Shown here piece by piece: positions 1-6,534 of a DNA stretch of 9,377 nucleotides. The stretch is from positions 1 through 9,377 of the forward strand of contig JAUWTC010000059.1 in assembly GCA_030609785.1 (NCBI GenBank), given 5' to 3'. This stretch comes from Holophagae bacterium. GTDB taxonomy: Bacteria > Acidobacteriota > Thermoanaerobaculia > Thermoanaerobaculales > Sulfomarinibacteraceae. Under the pieces are notes generated by a model that saw nothing but the letters and a program-made list of their open reading frames with translations, was not told the origin of the DNA and did no database searches. The translations under genes and the position numbers were made by a program. Every line of letters starts with the position of its first letter. Position 1 is the stretch's first letter.

Positions 1-26
1 GGTTTTCTCGGCTACACTTCGGAGTC

Positions 27-1232
27 ATGGCATTCGGCAGTCTCCGTTCCGCTTCACCCGACCTCAAACGAGCTCTCGCCGCGACGATGTTCTTCGGTTC
101 GGCCTCGGGGATCTTTTTGGCGACGCTGAACAATTACCTGGCCGAAGTCCATCACCTCGGCGCCGAGGCTCGAGGCTGGCTGGAGTTTCCGAGAGAGTTG
201 CCTGGGTTCTTCATCATGTTGGTCGTTGGGGTTCTCCTGACCGTAATGAGGGAAACGCGGATGGCGGCGGCGGCGATGGTATTGACAGCCGTCGGGGCAT
301 TTGGTCTGGGCTTTCTCGCGCCCAACACAGTGGCGCTGGTGGTGTTCATTCTGATCTGGTCGCTGGGTGACCACATTATCTTTGCCGTTGAAGGGCCGAT
401 AGGATTGCAGCTGGCCCGAGGAGGGCAGGAGGGCAAGCGCCTGGGACAATTCGGTGGGGCTCGCAACCTCGGGACAATTCTCGGGGTGGGTGCGGTCTTT
501 GGCCTGGCGCATGTCCTTGGGAACCGCTTCGACATATTTTACGCCTTGGCCGCCGGCTCGGCCCTGATGGCGGGGGTGCTCTACCTGGGACTGACGGTCG
601 GGCAGGCTGAGCCGCGGTCTCGTCGGCTGGTATTCAAGAAGAAGTATGGGATTTTTTACGCTATATCCGCTCTTTTCGGGGTTCGGAAGCAAATTTTCCT
701 GGCATTTGGGGCCTGGGTTCTGGTCGAAATCCACGGAGTTCCTGTCGCCACAATTGCGTTCCTCTACTTCATCGCTGCCACGATCGGCGTCGTCATGCGA
801 CCGTTGTTGGGCGAGGTCATCGACTGGCTGGGCGAACGGGTGGTACTGTCCGTCGACGAGTTGCTGCTGCTCGGAGTATGCCTGACCTATGCTTTCGCGT
901 CGGACCTCCTGGCAGCGCCGTGGGATCTGTACGCCTTGTACGGCGCCTACATTTTTGACAGTGTCTTGTTCGCCTTGCGAGTGGCGCGAACGACCTATTT
1001 AAAAAAGATCGTCGACGACCCGTCCGAAATCACGCCAACGATCTCGATGGGCATCACGATCGACCACTCGGTGGCGATGACCCTGCCGATCCTTTCCGGT
1101 TGGATCTGGGTGACCTACGGCTTTCGGTGGGTCTTTCTGCTGGCCGGTGCGATAGCGGTTGTCGGCTTTTTCGTGTGTCTGCAGATCAGGGTTCCGAAAA
1201 AAAGCTGGGATGCTAGGAAGCTGGGATGCTAG
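27..1232 (+). CDS. MFS-type multi-pass membrane transporter
   Basis: The 401-residue protein is almost entirely hydrophobic segments broken by short charged loops, which fits the usual 12-helix, roughly 400-residue major facilitator fold of the inner membrane. A longer basic loop around residues 194-207 (RSRRLVFKKK) would be the central cytoplasmic loop between the two six-helix halves. Other visible marks are an acidic/aromatic stretch at 112-125 (SLGDHIIFAVEGP) and a conserved-looking region at 318-350 (RVARTTYLKK, then ITPTISMGITIDHSVAM). The substrate cannot be read from sequence. The ATG at 27 has GGAG at 21-24, only 2 nt away; a TACACT at 13-18 is a possible -10 that would give a very short leader. 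The C-terminus is odd: residues 393-401 and the stop codon are encoded by a 16-bp tandem repeat, so the final tail is probably not functional. Confident of an MFS-like transporter, not of its cargo. Confidence 0.85.
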   Translation: MAFGSLRSASPDLKRALAATMFFGSASGIFLATLNNYLAEVHHLGAEARGWLEFPRELPGFFIMLVVGVLLTVMRETRMAAAAMVLTAVGAFGLGFLAPNTVALVVFILIWSLGDHIIFAVEGPIGLQLARGGQEGKRLGQFGGARNLGTILGVGAVFGLAHVLGNRFDIFYALAAGSALMAGVLYLGLTVGQAEPRSRRLVFKKKYGIFYAISALFGVRKQIFLAFGAWVLVEIHGVPVATIAFLYFIAATIGVVMRPLLGEVIDWLGERVVLSVDELLLLGVCLTYAFASDLLAAPWDLYALYGAYIFDSVLFALRVARTTYLKKIVDDPSEITPTISMGITIDHSVAMTLPILSGWIWVTYGFRWVFLLAGAIAVVGFFVCLQIRVPKKSWDARKLGC

Positions 1233-1281
1233 GAAGTTGGGACGTTAGGAAGCTGGAAAGCCAGGAAGCAGGGAGGCAGGG
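1202..1281 (+). repeat. 16-bp tandem repeat, five degenerate copies, with 8-bp sub-period
   Basis: Five consecutive 16-bp units start at 1202, 1218, 1234, 1250 and 1266. Units 1 and 2 are identical (AAGCTGGGATGCTAGG); unit 3 is AAGTTGGGACGTTAGG, unit 4 AAGCTGGAAAGCCAGG and unit 5 AAGCAGGGAGGCAGGG. Each unit is itself two related 8-mers. The array decays into a purine-rich stretch (to about 1300) of GGCGGAAGG type. It begins inside the transporter ORF and supplies that ORF's stop codon (TAG, 1230-1232). Because 16 is not a multiple of 3, successive units are read in different frames, and the second copy is the first to present TAG in frame. Confidence 0.9.
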
Positions 1282-1362
1282 GAGAGGCGGAAGGCGGAAG
1301 GATGAAGTGGGAAGCATTGGGCTTCGCGCAATATTGATTTCCTGCCTTCCCATCAACTGTCG

Positions 1363-1368
1363 TAGAAT
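1363..1368 (+). promoter_or_regulatory. Possible -10 element for the FHA/Fis-HTH gene
   Basis: TAGAAT matches a sigma-70 -10 hexamer in five of six positions (TATAAT). It would start transcription near 1375, leaving a leader of about 40 nt before the ATG at 1414. No good -35 lies 16-18 bp upstream: the only similar hexamer, TTGATT at 1334-1339, is 23 bp away. The call is therefore tentative. Confidence 0.3.
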
Positions 1369-1413
1369 CTTCAAGAGTTAGTCTGGTTGGGGCAGCCGGC
1401 AGTAGGAGGTTCG

Positions 1414-2445
1414 ATGAGCGGTTTCGTTCTGATCCATTTTGACCCTGAAGGTGGCGAGCGGCGGTTTGACCTTGAGGATGGGCGGAGTTACCGCCTGGGC
1501 GCCAGGGACGACAACGACATCGTCATCGATCAGCAAGACGTGTCGCGCCATCACGCCATACTCAGGGTCAGCGGCGGGACGTTTCATATCACCGATCTCA
1601 AGAGCAAGAACGGGTCGTTCATCAATGGAAACAGGGCCGAGGAGGCGCTTTTTCGTGCTGGAGATCTCCTGAGCCTATCGTCCGCTCGACTGATCGTCGT
1701 CGAACCGGGTTCCGATGAATTTACGGTTGACAGCGGCGACCATGGACCTGCATCTTCGGGCGACACCAGCAACACGATTGAGCGTCGGATTCAGATTTCG
1801 GCCGAGGAGTTGGTGGAGTTGCTCGAAATTACCGGAAACGCAGTGCAGCACTGCGCGGTTGCCGAACCTCTCGGCTGGGCCGGCCGGGCTATGGGATTGA
1901 AGGCGTCTCTCTTGCTGTACAGCGATGCCGACGAGCGCATTTCCATTGTCTCGAGTGCCGGTGACCTCGGCCCGTTGATGACCAACAGCGAGGCCCTGAT
2001 GGATCTTGTCCGAAGTGCCCGTGCCGGCGGTCGGCAATCGACTCGGATCAAACGGTTCCACGAGGTCAACGAAGATTTTCTGGTGGCGCCGGTCGACGAC
2101 GCCCACTGCCTGGTTGTTCGGTACGGTGGTTCGACTCCCGTGGTCGGGGACATTCGAGCCCTGATCGCCTCGTTGGCGGCAGTGCTGGGTTCTTGTGGAA
2201 AAGGAGACGTCCCCCGCGAGGTGGACGGCCATCCAAGGCCATCGTCATCCGTCCCGGCAGGCTCTTTTGATCTCGAAGCGGTGTTGTCGATGCCGCTGGC
2301 CGAAGGCCGAGACCACTTTGAGCGGTGGTTTGTCTCCAGCGTTCTTGACGCATGCACCGGCAATCAGAGCGAGGCGGCAAGACGCCTGGGTGTCAGTCGT
2401 GCCGGGTTGTTCAAAAAGCTCAAGAAGCTGGGGTTGAAAGAGTAG
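1414..2445 (+). CDS. FHA domain / GAF-like / Fis-type HTH regulator (no AAA+ domain)
   Basis: A 343-residue predicted DNA-binding signalling protein. Residues about 25-95 form an FHA (phosphothreonine-binding) domain with its signature residues: G29 in YRLGARDDND, S44-R45-H46-H47-A48, and N66-G67 with N71-G72 in SKNGSFING. Residues about 125-260 read like a GAF-type sensor (helix, then ASLLLYSDADERISIVSSAG, then FLVAPVDDAHCLVVRYGG); this is inferred from pattern only. Residues 297-343 are a Fis/NtrC-type helix-turn-helix (GNQSEAARRLGVSRAGLFKK). In NtrC-like activators this HTH follows a sigma-54-interacting AAA+ ATPase; here there is no Walker A, GAFTGA or other AAA+ motif, so it cannot be a standard sigma-54 activator. 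The ATG at 1414 is chosen because AGGAGG lies at 1404-1409; an upstream TTG at 1387 lacks this. The gene appears to stand alone: 181 bp follow the transporter and no gene closely follows it. Confidence 0.85.
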   Translation: MSGFVLIHFDPEGGERRFDLEDGRSYRLGARDDNDIVIDQQDVSRHHAILRVSGGTFHITDLKSKNGSFINGNRAEEALFRAGDLLSLSSARLIVVEPGSDEFTVDSGDHGPASSGDTSNTIERRIQISAEELVELLEITGNAVQHCAVAEPLGWAGRAMGLKASLLLYSDADERISIVSSAGDLGPLMTNSEALMDLVRSARAGGRQSTRIKRFHEVNEDFLVAPVDDAHCLVVRYGGSTPVVGDIRALIASLAAVLGSCGKGDVPREVDGHPRPSSSVPAGSFDLEAVLSMPLAEGRDHFERWFVSSVLDACTGNQSEAARRLGVSRAGLFKKLKKLGLKE

Positions 2446-2458
2446 CCACCCTCAATTC

Positions 2459-2473
2459 AAGTTCTTCGAACTT
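2459..2473. repeat. Small inverted repeat after the FHA/Fis gene
   Basis: AAGTTC (2459-2464) and GAACTT (2468-2473) are perfect inverted arms around a 3-nt TTC loop, 13 nt after the stop codon at 2445. Only TT follows the hairpin and the stem is A/T rich, so it is at best a weak terminator or RNA 3'-end structure. Confidence 0.35.
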
Positions 2474-2540
2474 TGGAGCCGTATCGTGGGCCTGATACTC
2501 GAAACTGGAAACTAGCGAATCCCAAGGTGCTGGGGGATAA

Positions 2541-2611
2541 AGGTGGACATTGTGGACCAGGTGGACTCAGTGGACTGTCCACCTTGTCCAGATCGTCCAC
2601 TCTGTCCACTT
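2541..2611. repeat. Mirrored 9-bp-period array: 4x GTGGAC then 4x GTCCAC
   Basis: GTGGAC starts at 2543, 2552, 2561 and 2570, an exact 9-bp step. After a single T at 2576, its reverse complement GTCCAC starts at 2577, 2586 (as GTCCAG), 2595 and 2604, again 9 bp apart. The two halves pair as one hairpin of four 6-bp stems, outermost bases 2541/2611. The 3-nt spacers (ATT, CAG, TCA; CTT, ATC, TCT) are not complementary and would form symmetrical internal loops. Seven of eight hexamers are perfect. It lies about 95 bp after the FHA/Fis stop codon and about 120 bp before the RNase P RNA. The units are far too short for CRISPR. Function unknown. Confidence 0.9.
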
Positions 2612-2641
2612 CTAATCGAGTCGAGGCGTAGGTGACGGTTC

Positions 2642-2669
2642 GCTTCCTTCGTGCCCTTTGCGGTTCAAT
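2642..2669 (-). repeat. Solo half copy of the hairpin repeat found at 9142-9211
   Basis: GCTTCCTTCGTGCCC followed by TTTGCGGTTCAAT aligns with the right arm of the downstream hairpin repeat (9187-9213) at 21 of 28 columns with one gap. Most differences are C/T changes. No matching left arm is visible nearby, so this is a lone or decayed half element. Strand is given by the arm that reads ACCACAAAG in the other copy. Confidence 0.45.
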
Positions 2670-2691
2670 AGGGTCCTCGTTCGGCCCCCTC

Positions 2692-2723
2692 TTGGCCCCG
2701 GCTCCGCCGGGATGGGGTATGCT
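2692..2723 (+). promoter_or_regulatory. Candidate rnpB promoter with hairpin-forming spacer
   Basis: TATGCT at 2718-2723 is a reasonable -10 hexamer placed so that transcription would begin about 7 nt later, exactly at the first base of the RNase P RNA P1 helix (2730). The -35 is unclear: TTGGCC at 2692-2697 is the best match but leaves a 20-bp spacer. The spacer contains a perfect inverted repeat, CCCGGC (2697-2702) and GCCGGG (2706-2711). The position of the -10 is the main support. Confidence 0.4.
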
Positions 2724-2729
2724 TCCCCT

Positions 2730-3114
<385 letters not shown>

Positions 3115-3120
3115 GTTTTT

Positions 3121-3142
3121 CCCGAGCCCGAGCTCGGGTTTT
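3121..3142 (+). terminator. Intrinsic terminator behind rnpB
   Basis: CCCGAG (3121-3126) pairs with CTCGGG (3133-3138) across a 6-nt loop that is itself another CCCGAG, so two alternative hairpins are possible; TTTT follows at 3139-3142. A TTTTT run at 3116-3120 separates it from the P1 helix. It would end the RNase P transcript just before the downstream operon. The T tract is short. Confidence 0.6.
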
Positions 3143-3167
3143 CGGTCCCTGCACCGCCGGGTTCAGG

Positions 3168-3173
3168 TATTGT
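3168..3173 (+). promoter_or_regulatory. Possible -10 for the downstream operon, implying a leaderless start
   Basis: TATTGT ends 6 nt before the ATG at 3180, so transcription would begin at or beside the start codon. The same ATG has no Shine-Dalgarno-like sequence upstream, which fits a leaderless mRNA. No convincing -35 is seen, so this is a weak call. Confidence 0.25.
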
Positions 3174-3179
3174 TATCCG

Positions 3180-3596
3180 ATGCCCGAGATCTTCACGCCA
3201 CTGAGTCCGGACGAGCCGATCAGCGTTGTCGCCCTTTCCGGTCCTGCGGATCCCGAGATGTTGGAGCGTGGCCTTGCGACCCTCAGGTCGTGGGGCCGTC
3301 CGGTCGTCTTCCTCGAGGATGTCAACGAACCGATGTACCGACTGGACAGGCTCTTGACCCAAATGAAGAGTTCTGGTATGCTGGAAGGTGTGAAAGCATT
3401 GATATCAGGAGACTTGCGGGATTGTGAGCCAAAGAGTGCCCCGCGGTGGCGGGATTTGCTTTTGGAGTCCGTGCCAGACGGCGTGCCGGTCGTCTACGGC
3501 CTGTCATTCGGGCATGGACCGGCCAACCTCGCCTTTCCTGTGGGGGCCTGTGTCGAGGTCGACACTGACGCCGGTGCCCTGATCTGGAGGACGTAA
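3180..3596 (+). CDS. LD-carboxypeptidase (S66)-like protein, internally truncated
   Basis: This 138-residue ORF matches two separate parts of LdcA, the ~300-residue serine peptidase that trims the terminal D-Ala from murein tetrapeptides. Residues 13-43 (ISVVALSGPADPEMLERG, then LATLRSWGRPVV) look like the LdcA N-terminal strand-helix. Residues 44-138 look like its C-terminal domain: FLEDVNEPMYRLDRLLTQ, then GVKALISGDLRDC, PVVYGLSFGHGPANLAFPVG and a closing strand. The Glu (E46) and His (H112) of the Ser-Glu-His triad are kept. The roughly 150-180 central residues with the nucleophile Ser (GFSD region) are absent, and the frame is intact across the junction near residues 41-44. LD-carboxypeptidase activity is therefore unlikely. 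It may be an in-frame deletion remnant or a repurposed fragment. The stop codon overlaps the next ATG (TAATG). An ATG at 3030 in the same frame lies inside rnpB and was not used. Confidence 0.75.
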   Translation: MPEIFTPLSPDEPISVVALSGPADPEMLERGLATLRSWGRPVVFLEDVNEPMYRLDRLLTQMKSSGMLEGVKALISGDLRDCEPKSAPRWRDLLLESVPDGVPVVYGLSFGHGPANLAFPVGACVEVDTDAGALIWRT

Positions 3597-4408
3597 TGGC
3601 AAAATTCAGGACGACTGCCGGCCAAAAGATGACGCACGATTCGCTGGAGCCGATGAGGACCCGGTTTACTGAGAACAGCAGGATCTTCGGTGAGGGGGAT
3701 CTCGGACTGGCGATGTACGTGATCGAAAGCGGCGAGGTGGAGATCCGAAAGACGATGGGTGCCGAGGAACGGGTACTCGCAGTGCTGGGGAAGGGCGATT
3801 TCTTCGGTGAGATGTGCATGCTGGAGGAAGAGACGCCCCGGACTGCCGCGGCCATCGCCAAAACAGACGTTGAAGCGGTGATGATCGACCAAAGCGCCTT
3901 TTCCTTCATCCTTCGCCACAACCCCGAGATCGCCGTACGGATGATGCGGAAACTGGTGGTCCGGCTGCGGCAGACTACGCGCCTCCTCGAGGACGCCCTG
4001 GGCCACTCGATCAACTTGGAGGAGTCCGGATTGACCGACGGTCCCAAGGCGGCGCCCGACCCGGACGCTCGACTGATCGAGGTTGGCACGGGTACGGTCT
4101 TCCCCTTGGCCGATCAGCGGGAGACAACGGTGGGCCGGATTGACCCGGTGACGGGAATTCATCCGGATATCGACCTGACTCAGGTGGACACCAAGAGGTC
4201 GATTTCCAGGCGCCATGCACGCGTGTTGCGGGAGGAGGACGGGAGTTACTCGGTTGTCGAGGATGTTGCGGCGATGAACGGGACTTTCGTCAACGGCGTG
4301 CGTCTCAACGCAGGGCGTCCCTTCCCACTCAAGGTCGGCGATGTCGTCGTCTTCGGAACGACACAATGTCGTTTTGAGATGGACGCACCCTCAGGGTCTG
4401 CGAAATAG
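3596..4408 (+). CDS. Cyclic-nucleotide-binding domain / FHA domain fusion protein
   Basis: A 270-residue predicted cytoplasmic signalling protein. Residues about 22-130 are a CRP-type cNMP-binding domain: IFGEGDLGLAMYVIESGEVEI, then the phosphate-binding cassette F70-G71-E72 through P81-R82-T83-A84, with the Glu and Arg that normally contact cyclic nucleotide both present. A helical stretch follows (about 108-140). Residues about 165-262 are an FHA domain: T178-V179-G180-R181, S202-I203-S204-R205-R206-H207-A208 and N228-G229-T230-F231 with N233-G234. No DNA-binding HTH is present, so it is not a CRP-type transcription factor. The likely role is to join a cyclic nucleotide signal to binding of a phosphothreonine partner. 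GGAGG at 3586-3590 supports the ATG at 3596, which overlaps the preceding stop codon by one base and suggests translational coupling. Confidence 0.88.
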   Translation: MAKFRTTAGQKMTHDSLEPMRTRFTENSRIFGEGDLGLAMYVIESGEVEIRKTMGAEERVLAVLGKGDFFGEMCMLEEETPRTAAAIAKTDVEAVMIDQSAFSFILRHNPEIAVRMMRKLVVRLRQTTRLLEDALGHSINLEESGLTDGPKAAPDPDARLIEVGTGTVFPLADQRETTVGRIDPVTGIHPDIDLTQVDTKRSISRRHARVLREEDGSYSVVEDVAAMNGTFVNGVRLNAGRPFPLKVGDVVVFGTTQCRFEMDAPSGSAK

Positions 4409-4433
4409 TTATTCGTGGACCCTCAGCTGCCGA

Positions 4434-6524
4434 ATGACTGATGATTGTGGTTTGAGGCCGGGAGATTCGGTCGAGAGCCTCAAGGGGGTTGGCGCCGTAA
4501 GAAGCCGCCAACTCGGAGCCGCCGGGATTCACACCGTGGGTGACCTGCTGTTTCACCTTCCCCTGAGATGGGAGGATCGGCGTCGCTCGGTTTCTGTGGG
4601 AGGGATCGAAGAGACCGGATCGGCGGTGGCCGTCCGGGGGCGGGTCACGGGCATGGTTTCTCGGAGGGCTCGCCGGCGAGGTTTGACCATCCTCGAAGCG
4701 GTGTTCGAGGATCCGACAGGGCAAATGCCTGTTATCTGGTTCAACCCCAGGGGAGTCGAGAAACGGCTGAGCCAGGCGGAGACTGTAGTCCTGTTTGGCG
4801 TGCCCAAGTCTGCACCTCGGGGGGGATTGCAGATGGTCAATCCCGAGGTTGAGGTTGTGGACGACAGTGATCAATGGGTCGGCACGTTGGCGTCGGTCTA
4901 TCCAACCCTCGGATCGATTGGAGGACCCTTTCTCAGGAAGCTCATCCGCTCGGCCCTGCCGGCCCTGGAAAATCTCCCGGATCCGCTTCCCGAAGCCGTA
5001 CCACGGAGTTTGGGCCTTCCGGATCTGAATACGGCGCTCCAGAGTCTGCACCGACCCGCGCCGGACATCGATGATCGTGGCGTGGCGGCGCTCGTCCGAC
5101 GGCGTAGCCCCGCTCACCTTCGGTTGGCGTTTGACGAACTCCTGGCCTTTTCGTTGGGATTGGCCCAGCGGCGAGGGCAAAGGCGGCTTGAGCCGGGTCC
5201 CCTGTGTGAGGTCGATGACGCCATCAGGCGGCGGGCGACCTCGATGCTGCCCTTCCAACTGACCAGCGCTCAACGGCGGGTGCTCAAGGAGATCGTTGCC
5301 GACCTCGAGGCCGGACCGCCGATGGCTCGATTGGTTCAGGGTGACGTCGGTTCCGGCAAGACCGTCGTGGCCGCCATGGCGATGCTGATTGCACTGGAGA
5401 ACGGTTGCCAAGTGGTGATGATGGCGCCGACCGAGTTGTTGGCCAAGCAGCACCGGGCCGGGCTCGAGCGCTTGTTCCAGGAGACGCCGTGGACGCCCGA
5501 GTTGTTGTCGGGATCGGTGGGGACCGTGCAGCGGCGGAAGATCCTGGCCGGTTTGGCGGACGCAACGTGTCCGTTCGTCGTTGGAACCCACGCATTGATT
5601 CAAGACGCTGTCGACCTGGCGAACCTCGGCCTGGTGGTCATCGACGAGCAGCACCGGTTCGGGACTGTCCAGCGTCAGGCGCTGGTGGGCAAGGGTGTGT
5701 CGCCCCACCTGTTGGTGATGACCGCAACGCCGATCCCCCGCTCGTTGGCCCTGACACTTTACGGGGACCTGGATCTGTCGGTCATCGATGAGATGCCGCC
5801 GGGGAGGCAACCCGTTCGGACGGAGATTCGAGACGATGGGGCACGGGAGAAGCTCTATCGTTTTCTTCGCTCCGAAGTCGGAAACGGCGGACGCATCTTT
5901 GTCGTCTACCCTTTGATCGAGGCGTCAGAGTCTGTCGACGCTCGGGCGGTGAACGAGTACCTGGAGGAGATGGAACGAGCCCTGCCGGGTCTTCGTGTCG
6001 AGGTCCTGCATGGGCGAATGGATCCGGGGGACAGGGACGCCGTTCTGCAGGGTTTCCGTTCGGGGGATGTTCAGGTCATCCTGGCGACGACGGTCATCGA
6101 GGTCGGCATCGACGTGCCGGAGGCCACCGTCATGGTGATCGAGAGTGCCGAGCGATTCGGGCTGTCCCAGTTGCACCAGTTGAGGGGACGTGTGGGCCGG
6201 GGGATGAGGCAGTCGTGGTGTGTGGTGATGGTCGGGGAGGGGGCTTCGGAGACGGCGAAACGACGTCTGGCTCGCTTCGCCGACACGCCTGACGGCTTTG
6301 CCTTGGCCGAGGCCGATCTGGAGATGCGCGGGCCGGGCGAGTTGACGGGATATCGTCAGTGGGGGCCGTCGCACTTCCGTTTTGCCGATCTCCTGATTCA
6401 CCACGACATCGTCGTCCGGGCACGGGCGATTGCTCGGGAGTTGAGTGAAAACGGGCAACTGCCGATCGTCGCCGAGGCCCTTTCGCGGTACCATCAGACC
6501 GAGTTCGAAATTCCGGCGGGTTAG
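4434..6524 (+). CDS. recG: ATP-dependent DNA helicase RecG
   Basis: RecG reverses stalled replication forks and processes branched DNA, R-loops and Holliday junctions. The 696-residue length is normal. Residues about 13-40 hold the entry segment (SLKGVGAVRSRQLGAAG); about 60-150 form the OB-fold wedge domain (VRGRVTGMVSRRARRRG, VYPTLGSIGG just after). Helicase motifs: Walker A GDVGSGKT (303-310), APTELLAKQH (331-340), DEQHRFG (404-410), TATPIPRSL (430-438), HGRMDPGDRD (526-535), TTVIEVGIDVPEA (552-564) and QLRGRVGRG (582-590). The C-terminal translocation element follows as DLEMRGPGELTGYRQWG (628-644). The ATG at 4434 gives the usual N-terminus; no Shine-Dalgarno is obvious, and the preceding stop is 25 nt upstream, so reinitiation is possible. 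All catalytic motifs are intact. Confidence 0.98.
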   Translation: MTDDCGLRPGDSVESLKGVGAVRSRQLGAAGIHTVGDLLFHLPLRWEDRRRSVSVGGIEETGSAVAVRGRVTGMVSRRARRRGLTILEAVFEDPTGQMPVIWFNPRGVEKRLSQAETVVLFGVPKSAPRGGLQMVNPEVEVVDDSDQWVGTLASVYPTLGSIGGPFLRKLIRSALPALENLPDPLPEAVPRSLGLPDLNTALQSLHRPAPDIDDRGVAALVRRRSPAHLRLAFDELLAFSLGLAQRRGQRRLEPGPLCEVDDAIRRRATSMLPFQLTSAQRRVLKEIVADLEAGPPMARLVQGDVGSGKTVVAAMAMLIALENGCQVVMMAPTELLAKQHRAGLERLFQETPWTPELLSGSVGTVQRRKILAGLADATCPFVVGTHALIQDAVDLANLGLVVIDEQHRFGTVQRQALVGKGVSPHLLVMTATPIPRSLALTLYGDLDLSVIDEMPPGRQPVRTEIRDDGAREKLYRFLRSEVGNGGRIFVVYPLIEASESVDARAVNEYLEEMERALPGLRVEVLHGRMDPGDRDAVLQGFRSGDVQVILATTVIEVGIDVPEATVMVIESAERFGLSQLHQLRGRVGRGMRQSWCVVMVGEGASETAKRRLARFADTPDGFALAEADLEMRGPGELTGYRQWGPSHFRFADLLIHHDIVVRARAIARELSENGQLPIVAEALSRYHQTEFEIPAG

Positions 6525-6534
6525 GTTTCCAAGG

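Noticed and set aside
54..734. 226-codon ORF on the - strand inside the transporter gene
   Set aside because: Antisense to a coherent multi-helix membrane protein, with a Gln/Arg/His-rich translation typical of shadow frames.
1197..1203. Programmed -1 frameshift site at A7 in the transporter gene
   Set aside because: The codon phase is AAA AAA A, not the X XXY YYZ phase needed, and it lies only ten codons before the stop; no functional product would be gained.
1202..1320. G-quadruplex or triplex-forming tract
   Set aside because: The stretch is purine-rich, but its GGG runs are separated by loops of about 13 nt and the closer runs are only GG; the sequence alone does not support a stable structure.
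2501..2518. Short GAAACTGGAAACTAGCGAAT-type repeat
   Set aside because: Only two imperfect units are visible; it may be a remnant of another repeat family, but chance is equally likely.
2541..2611. CRISPR array
   Set aside because: The repeated unit is 6 bp with 3-bp spacers and reverses orientation halfway; CRISPR repeats are over 20 bp, in one orientation, with spacers of similar length.
4341..4433. Upstream ATG extending RecG by 31 residues
   Set aside because: It overlaps the 3' end of the cNMP/FHA gene, and the extension is unlike known RecG N-termini; the ATG at 4434 gives a normal-length protein.
4329..5810. 493-codon ORF on the - strand opposite recG
   Set aside because: Its translation is rich in Arg, Gln, Pro and His with no recognisable domain, and it lies antisense to a fully conserved RecG; this is a composition-driven shadow frame.
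6445..6534. Upstream ATG extending the small membrane protein by 30 residues
   Set aside because: The added part lies wholly within recG and is a basic, Pro-rich frame shadow; the hydrophobic helix begins right after the ATG at 6535.
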